A stretch of 64,000 bases of DNA from Linum tenue. Its lineage: Eukaryota > Streptophyta > Magnoliopsida > Malpighiales > Linaceae. Below, one piece after another: positions 58,655 through 64,000 of the stretch. Under the pieces are notes generated by a model. It ran no database searches. It worked only from the letters and a program-made list of their open reading frames with translations, and was not told where the DNA came from. Position 1 is the first letter of the stretch, and each line of letters begins with the position of its first letter. The stretch is from positions 59,564,877 to 59,628,876 of the forward strand of contig CAMGYJ010000008.1 of assembly GCA_946122785.1 (NCBI GenBank), written 5' to 3'. A program made the position numbers and the translations under genes.

Positions 58655-59612
58655 TATGTTGATCAAGATCTTTGGATTCCACTCTTATTACAAGTAATTG
58701 CAAGAACAAGTTTTCCAGGCGTCCTAGATTTTCCTCATCTCTCAATTTGGAAGTCTGTCATTCCTCCGAAAGTGTGCTTCTTAGTTTGGCTAGTTTATTA
58801 CAAGAGAATTTTAACTCAAGATTGCTTGAAGAGTCGTGGATGGATGTTGGCTAATAGGTGTGAGCTTTGTTTCTGCAAGGAAGAGACGGCTAATCACTTA
58901 TTCGTTGAATGCAATTTTGTTCGTGAAGTGTGGAGCAGGGTCGGTTTATGGGTTGAGGTGTGGGATCAATCAGCGGTGACATTTCGGTTGCCATCAAGGA
59001 TTGGCCGAGTCACAAAGATGGGTCCATTGGTGAATGGTTTCTTTCGTGTCTTCTCCATGCTGTGTGCTAGGGTGTTTGGCTCGAAAGAAACAGGCGCATA
59101 TTTCGCCAGGAAAATCGTTCGGCAGCAATGGTCTCCAAGCAAATTGTGAAGTCTGTTATTGATTGGGTTGCTACTCATAGAAAAGTCGAGAAAACCCAAA
59201 GACTTCAGTGGGTTAGGGACAGGACTTGAAAACTGTGAGTTCGGTTCCTTGTCGTGGCGCCTGGCGTTTGTCGAGTGTTTTGCAGCTGTGTTGAGCTCCT
59301 TGTTCCAAGCTTTGCGTGGTCTATTGTTTGTTGATTCTTCTTCAGCTGTATGCTAACGTTTTACTGGTTTTTTAGTTTCTGTTGTTCTTTTTCTTTCCTT
59401 CTTTTCTTTTGTCCCTTGGGTGGCCTCTTTGTTGTAGTATGTTTCTCCCAAACTTCCCCGTCCTTTTTCCTTTTGTTCTCTTCTTCTTTTTCTTCCTTTT
59501 GGCAGACCCTCACCTCTTGTGAGGTATGTTTGTAGTTTGTACCACTGCTGGAACATTGTACTTTTGTTCCTTATTTCAATTCAATTTTCACCATCATAAA
59601 AAAACAAATAAA
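58655..59612 (+). mobile_element. LINE 3' fragment
   Basis: The frame at about 58655-59149 encodes a zf-RVT-like segment (LSIWKSVIPPKVCFLVWLVY, RCELCFCKEETANHLFVECN) at the C-terminal end of LINE ORF2, similar in design to 31350-31560. The tail has CACCATCATAAAAAAACAAA near 59590. Target duplication not found; strongly truncated at the 5' end. Confidence 0.8.
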
Positions 59613-59958
59613 AACCCTGTTTAATTATTATAATAACTTAAACGATTGAGTGGAAAAGAAGTATTACTCACAATAATGTTGCCCAAAGTAAATTGAAGGA
59701 GAAGTACTTTAAAAAAAAAGTGACCAAGTCAAAGTTTGGTCCCATCTGACTCGTCAAACGCTTGCAAATACGAATATTGAAAGATTTCTCAGCTCATAGG
59801 TCCCCCGACAATAAAATTAGTAAGAGAAACCAACTGTCTTTAACCCTTAAATGATGTCACATTCCTTCTGTTTCTAGTTGGAGACGATCCGATATGACCC
59901 TTTCAAACCCGTCAGTAGTAATCACGACAATAAATGCATTGTACTTCACCGATGGTGA
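59613..59958. other. Intergenic
   Basis: Nothing recognised. Confidence 0.4.
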
Positions 59959-62327
59959 AATAGGAGATCAACATACGTCGGTCGACTAACTCAGTCATCA
60001 GGTCGACCGCAATGTACCAAGTGTGTTCAAGATTAAGAGACGCAGTCAATCGTCTCCATCGTAAAGTTGTTCAGAGAGACTCAGTCGTCTTCAATCAACC
60101 TTATCCGAGATGTTATTCATCTCGAGTTTTGTGGTTTCAGGTCATCATGCTTGTTCTTCACATTTACTTCTTCAAGCTCGACATTCTTGTAATTCATGTC
60201 TTCTCTTAAGGGGGATTGTTGCGGTTACTTAAACCGTGTTAGTATTGGGCCTTGTTGGGTCTTGTCCGAGTTGTAGTAGATACGAATATGTGGTCGTACT
60301 CGACTCTTCTCATTAGGGTTTTAACCCTAGTCTATCTCTACATAAGCTTAGCTACGAAATTGTCGTAAGCCGTCACAATGTAGTCCATAATAAAATATCA
60401 GTCGTGAGCTCGTTCCGAGCTCACCGTGGATTAGTCTCGATCACTCGATTGAGGATACCATGTAAAATCGTTGTCTCGTGTGTTGTTCCAATTCCGCATC
60501 ATCAAATTCTTCATGGTATCAGAGCGAAACTCGATCCTTGATATTAAGGTTTTGCGCTTCCGTCTGTCAGCGTCCTCGGTCCCGTCAACATCAACAATCA
60601 AGGTTGTCCGTGCGGCGTTCCCGTTCCAGGCCGACCGCATCTCCAGTCCAGGCTCATCGCGGCCTGTAGCTTCCTTTCACATGTCGCCTCGTTCAACTGC
60701 CACGCTAGTCTGCGATCGCCGCTGCTCCAGGCTCCTGCCCTCCATCGAGAAAGAGACCTCTAGTCTGCCGTTGTCGTCATCATCGAATGTGATCATGTAA
60801 TAGATCGTCGTCTTTGTCACTGTTGACCGTCATCATCACCAGTGGCTAGACGACGAAGATGTTGAGAGGAATGGCGGCTAGAAGGTTTGCGGATCCAAGT
60901 TGGCGTCAACAACGCTGCTCCGTTTTGAGCTGCTTCCTCAAGGCCAGAGAAGAGTCGAGCTTGAAACAAGTGTATCGAACAAGGTATGGCGGGAAATAAT
61001 AGCTTCTGGTAGTAACTTTGGTCTCTTTGTCACGATTCTGTGCGTCTCCAGTCCACACGAGCATGTTTTGCTTTAGTCCGTCTTCGACTGCAATTCCGGG
61101 TTTGTGGGAGTCAGTTGGATCGACTGAGTTATCTTGTGCGTTGTCCATCTGCCTTTGTGAGCTTATCATCAATTGCACCCCTGCCTAGCCATCGGCCGCA
61201 TTCTCCGTCCTCACTGACGAGCCAGCAGCAACATTCGCATGTTCACCATTCTTATAAAAAAAAAAAGGCAGAAGAGAAGTGGACAAGAGGTAGGCGGTGG
61301 TGCAGGTGGTCTCTCAGCAAAAGGGAATTCCCCATCAAGAAGGGTTTCCAAACCCACCATCAATGGCCTCAGCAAATGGATTGAGCCCTCTCCCATCATC
61401 TTAAGAAAGGCCATATTGGGCCATTTTACTTGAGTTTTTCTTGGGGCCTCCATCAGTCAAGTTTTCCCCTCAAGTGTGGCCGAATTGGCCTTGTGGGCTT
61501 GAGCATATGTTTCTGGTAAGAGTTTTTTGGGCCAGCTTTCATTTTGCGGGATTTTCCCATCAAATATCGATTGAGGCATTCACGATTAATAAAATGGTCG
61601 TCCTCTGCGTTCAAAAGGTAGTACGATCAAAGAAGTAATCGTCCCTTCATCGTCCAACTGGCATTCACGATCCAAGAAATGGTCGTCCCCTCCTCCGGTT
61701 CATTATTGGGAACATATCAACCATTTATCGCTTTTCAAGCCAGGCATTCACGATGTTCATGCTACGGCTTGAGGGGGAGAATAGGAGGTCAATATACGTC
61801 GGTCGACTAACTCAATCATCAGGTTGACCGCGATGTACCAAGTGTGTTCAAGATTAAGAGACGCAGTCAATCATCTCCATCGTCAGGTTGTTCAGAGAGA
61901 CTCGGTCGTCTTCAATAAACCTTATCCGAGATGTTATTCATCTCAAGTTTTGTGGTTCATGCCATCATTCTTGTTCTTCACATTTACTTCTTCAAGCTCA
62001 GCATTCTTGTCATTCATGTCTTCGCTTGAGGGGGAGTGTTGCGGTTACTTAAACCGTGTTAGTATTGGGCCTTGTCCGAGTTGTAGTAGGTACGAATATG
62101 TGGACTTACTCTACTCTTCTCATTAGGTTTTTAACCCTAGTCTATCTCTATATATGCTTATCTACGAGATTGTCGTAAGCAAGCCGTCACAATGTAGTCC
62201 ATAATAAAATATCAGTCGTGAGCTCGTTCCGAGCTCACCGTGGATTAGTCTCGATCAATCGATCGAGGATATCACGTAAAATCGTTGTATCGTGTGTTGT
62301 TCCAATTCCGCATCATCAAATTCTTCA
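59959..62327 (+). mobile_element. Non-autonomous Copia-type element (LARD-like)
   Basis: Two direct repeats, 59959-60513 (555 bp) and 61780-62327 (548 bp), both end CATCATCAAATTCTTCA. The primer site TGGTATCAGAGC (initiator Met) follows the first at 60514-60525, and a purine tract CTTGAGGGGGAGA precedes the second. Flanks GGTGA and GGCGA agree at four of five. The 1.27-kb interior has no gag or pol; it includes an (A)n tract near 61257. Each repeat also contains a second purine tract followed by TGTTGCGG (60217 and 62037), so the canonical LTR could instead be the inner 297 and 291 bp, with the outer part duplicated internal sequence. Confidence 0.7.
60514..60525 (+). promoter_or_regulatory. 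Copia-type primer-binding site
   Basis: TGGTATCAGAGC directly after TTCTTCA, complementary to the initiator Met tRNA. Confidence 0.85.
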
Positions 62328-62931
62328 GGCGATGCTGCGACAGCAAATTATTATTGCAACTCTCTAATGATGTATGACATAATTTTCTGTCCCCGGACGC
62401 TTGTGCCTGTAGTTATCCTTACCTTGTTGTCCTGCTGATGTCGTGAGAAGAGTCTATGACAAATTAATTTGACTACAAACATCTAATTTGCTTTATGTTT
62501 CAAAGCTGGATCAGGATCATAACTCAACACCCCAACTTGGTTGACAGAACAACATGAACGTGTTACGTATGTTCATTTTTCTCTCAACTTAAAGCTTAAT
62601 TAAGATGATAAAACTTATATTTATGTATGTTTTTGCACCGAAGAGTCGTTCGTTTGATGGGCAGAGGAGCTCCCATTGGTCGACATACAAACTAGGGTGA
62701 TAAAACATACAAACATATTTACAAACAATACGAAACATACGAACTATACAAACTAGACCAACAAACATTACAAAACATACCAACAGTATAAAATGCCACT
62801 ACATACAATACAAAATAGTAAACTTGTATTACAAATCAATGAATACAAAAACAGTAAACTTATTAATAGAATACTCGTTTCTCTCTCTTCTCTCTCCATT
62901 TTTTTTTGAACCCTATATCGTGAAATTGACA
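62328..62931. other. Intergenic and LINE 5' region
   Basis: AT-rich with repeated ACAAACAT/CATACAAAC near 62690-62810. The CTCTCTCTTCTCTCTCC stretch at 62880-62897 looks like a LINE 5' UTR. Confidence 0.45.
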
Positions 62932-64000
62932 ATGGCAGCCGTCGGTGACGGTCGCTCTTGGGTCTCTTTGTTTGGAATCCCTGAAGACAACCGCCTTGAT
63001 TACTACGAGCCTGAGTATGTGAATGGCTCGCTTAGAATTCCAAGGGAGGTGGTAGAGGAAGGTTCGAAGCGTTGGGAGAATAGCTTGGTTGGTCAGTTTA
63101 TCGATCGTCCAACATCACTATCTTCAATTCGGTACTGGGCGAATTGGTTATGGGGTAAGGACGTTGAAGTACGGGTTTTTGGGCTGGGGCGTCGGCTGGT
63201 CTAATTGCAATTTGTGAATGCAGAGATTTGCCAGTGGGTGTTCGAGAATGGTCCTTGGCATCATAAGGGAAATCTATTATTCCTTCACAAGTGGGAACCA
63301 GGTATCAGTCCGTTAAAGCTTGATAACTCTGCCCTGCCAATTTGGATTAAGCTATCTCATCTGCCGATGGAGCTTACATCTAAAGAATGACTGGGAAGGG
63401 TTGCAAGTTCCTTGGGTCGCCAGCAGCGAAGAAAGTTCCTAAGTTGAGTGTAACTCCTTATGGTTTATCTGAAATTTTCATTGATGTTGAATACTGTCAT
63501 ATGCCTAAAGTCTATGAGAAGTGTAATTGTTTTTGACATACTTGTGCCAAATCTCCTGATCTTATTCCAAGAGTTTGGGTGAAGAAGGTACCAGTGATTG
63601 GAGAGGCTTCAGAAGTGCAGGAAGGTGCAGAGCAGTTGGTTGCAGTTCAGACCATGGAAGAAACTCTAGAAAAGCAACCAGAAGTGGGGAATGAGGCCAA
63701 TCAAGGGAAATGTAAAGAGTTGGTAATTGTCCCTAATGAAGTTGTCATGGGGAGGGTGGCTGAGCAGCCTGCTATGATATAAAAACTCCATGTCCTCGTG
63801 GTGATAAAGTTGATGCTTATGTATTCACTCTGGTGGTGAGTGTAAAGCAGAAGGTATGGTTAGGATCAGGTTCTAGCATCCTATGGCAGCAGTCCAATTC
63901 TAGCCAGATAAGGAATAGAAGTACTTGTGCTGGTTTAGTCCCTCCTCCTCCTCCTCCTCCAAAAGGGAGAGGTAGAGGGAAGAAACGAGGCAAATAAAGA
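62932..64000 (+). pseudogene. LINE ORF1 (DUF4283-type) pseudogene
   Basis: Starts MAAVGDGRSWVSLFGIPEDN at 62932 and follows the order of plant LINE ORF1 proteins: a charged start, a DUF4283-like domain (ANWLWGKDVEVRVFGLG, VFENGPWHHKGNLLFLHKWE, PIWIKLSHLPMEL), then GRVASSLG/GCKFLGSPAAKK and a CCHC-type knuckle (YEKCNCF-stop-HTCAKSP, where a TGA replaces the Gly of FGH). In-frame stops occur near 63204, 63390 and 63536, with a frameshift around 63390. A Glu/Gln-rich tail follows. ORF2 would lie beyond the window. Confidence 0.8.

Overview
The window is plant nuclear DNA, most likely from a eudicot. It is dominated by nested transposable elements, with one recognisable multi-exon host gene family. 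The evidence is plant-type Ty3/gypsy elements (Athila-like and chromovirus-like), Copia elements with initiator-Met tRNA primer sites, L1-type LINEs with zf-RVT and DUF4283-like domains, MULE, CACTA, hAT and PIF-like DNA transposons, and GT-AG introns with T-rich acceptors. No organellar, bacterial or tRNA/rRNA gene signature was seen.

Layout. 1-2392 is the 3' half (RT, RNase H, integrase) of a minus-strand Athila-like pol. 2393-3560 is a degenerate tandem array. 4226-5150 is a PIF/Harbinger-like element. 5611-8717 is a rearranged copy (A) of an unknown host gene, with one part of it inverted. 10916-12182 is a MULE with a GC-rich interior. 13340-23383 is the complete-looking copy B of the same gene on the minus strand; its first intron contains a nearly intact Copia element (17338-22813) and a hAT-type MITE (22862-23045). 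25027-28848 holds a Tourist-like MITE and a broken CACTA element. 29966-30355 is a solo LTR and 30749-32112 a 5'-truncated LINE. 32163-39507 is a full-length, RT-less Athila-like element ('element 1'). 40043-41470 is a solo LTR. 43270-43858 is a second piece of the tandem array, and 43859-46189 is the 5' half (gag, protease, start of RT) of a minus-strand Athila-like element. Its LTR (46190-53274) is itself interrupted by a very young non-autonomous element ('element 2', 47071-52849) that encodes one unfamiliar acidic protein. 54927-58052 is a chromovirus-like gag-protease-only element ('element 3'). LINE remnants, a non-autonomous Copia element (59959-62327) and a LINE ORF1 pseudogene fill the rest.

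How it fits together. The Athila pol fragments at 43859 and 2392 stop at exactly complementary points of the same ORF, on the same strand and in the right order. The simplest reading is one Athila copy split by about 41.5 kb of later insertions, with pieces of one tandem array at both junctions. Three unrelated RT-less LTR elements lie in the window, two of them with clean target-site duplications and nearly identical LTRs, so their enzymes must have come from elsewhere. The host gene in copy B has nine candidate exons, including six tandem micro-exons of 39 or 42 nt, and all of them join in one reading frame. Copy A lacks the micro-exons and the upstream exon and carries an inverted repeat of the large exon. 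All similarity calls are from reading the sequence; no database search was run.
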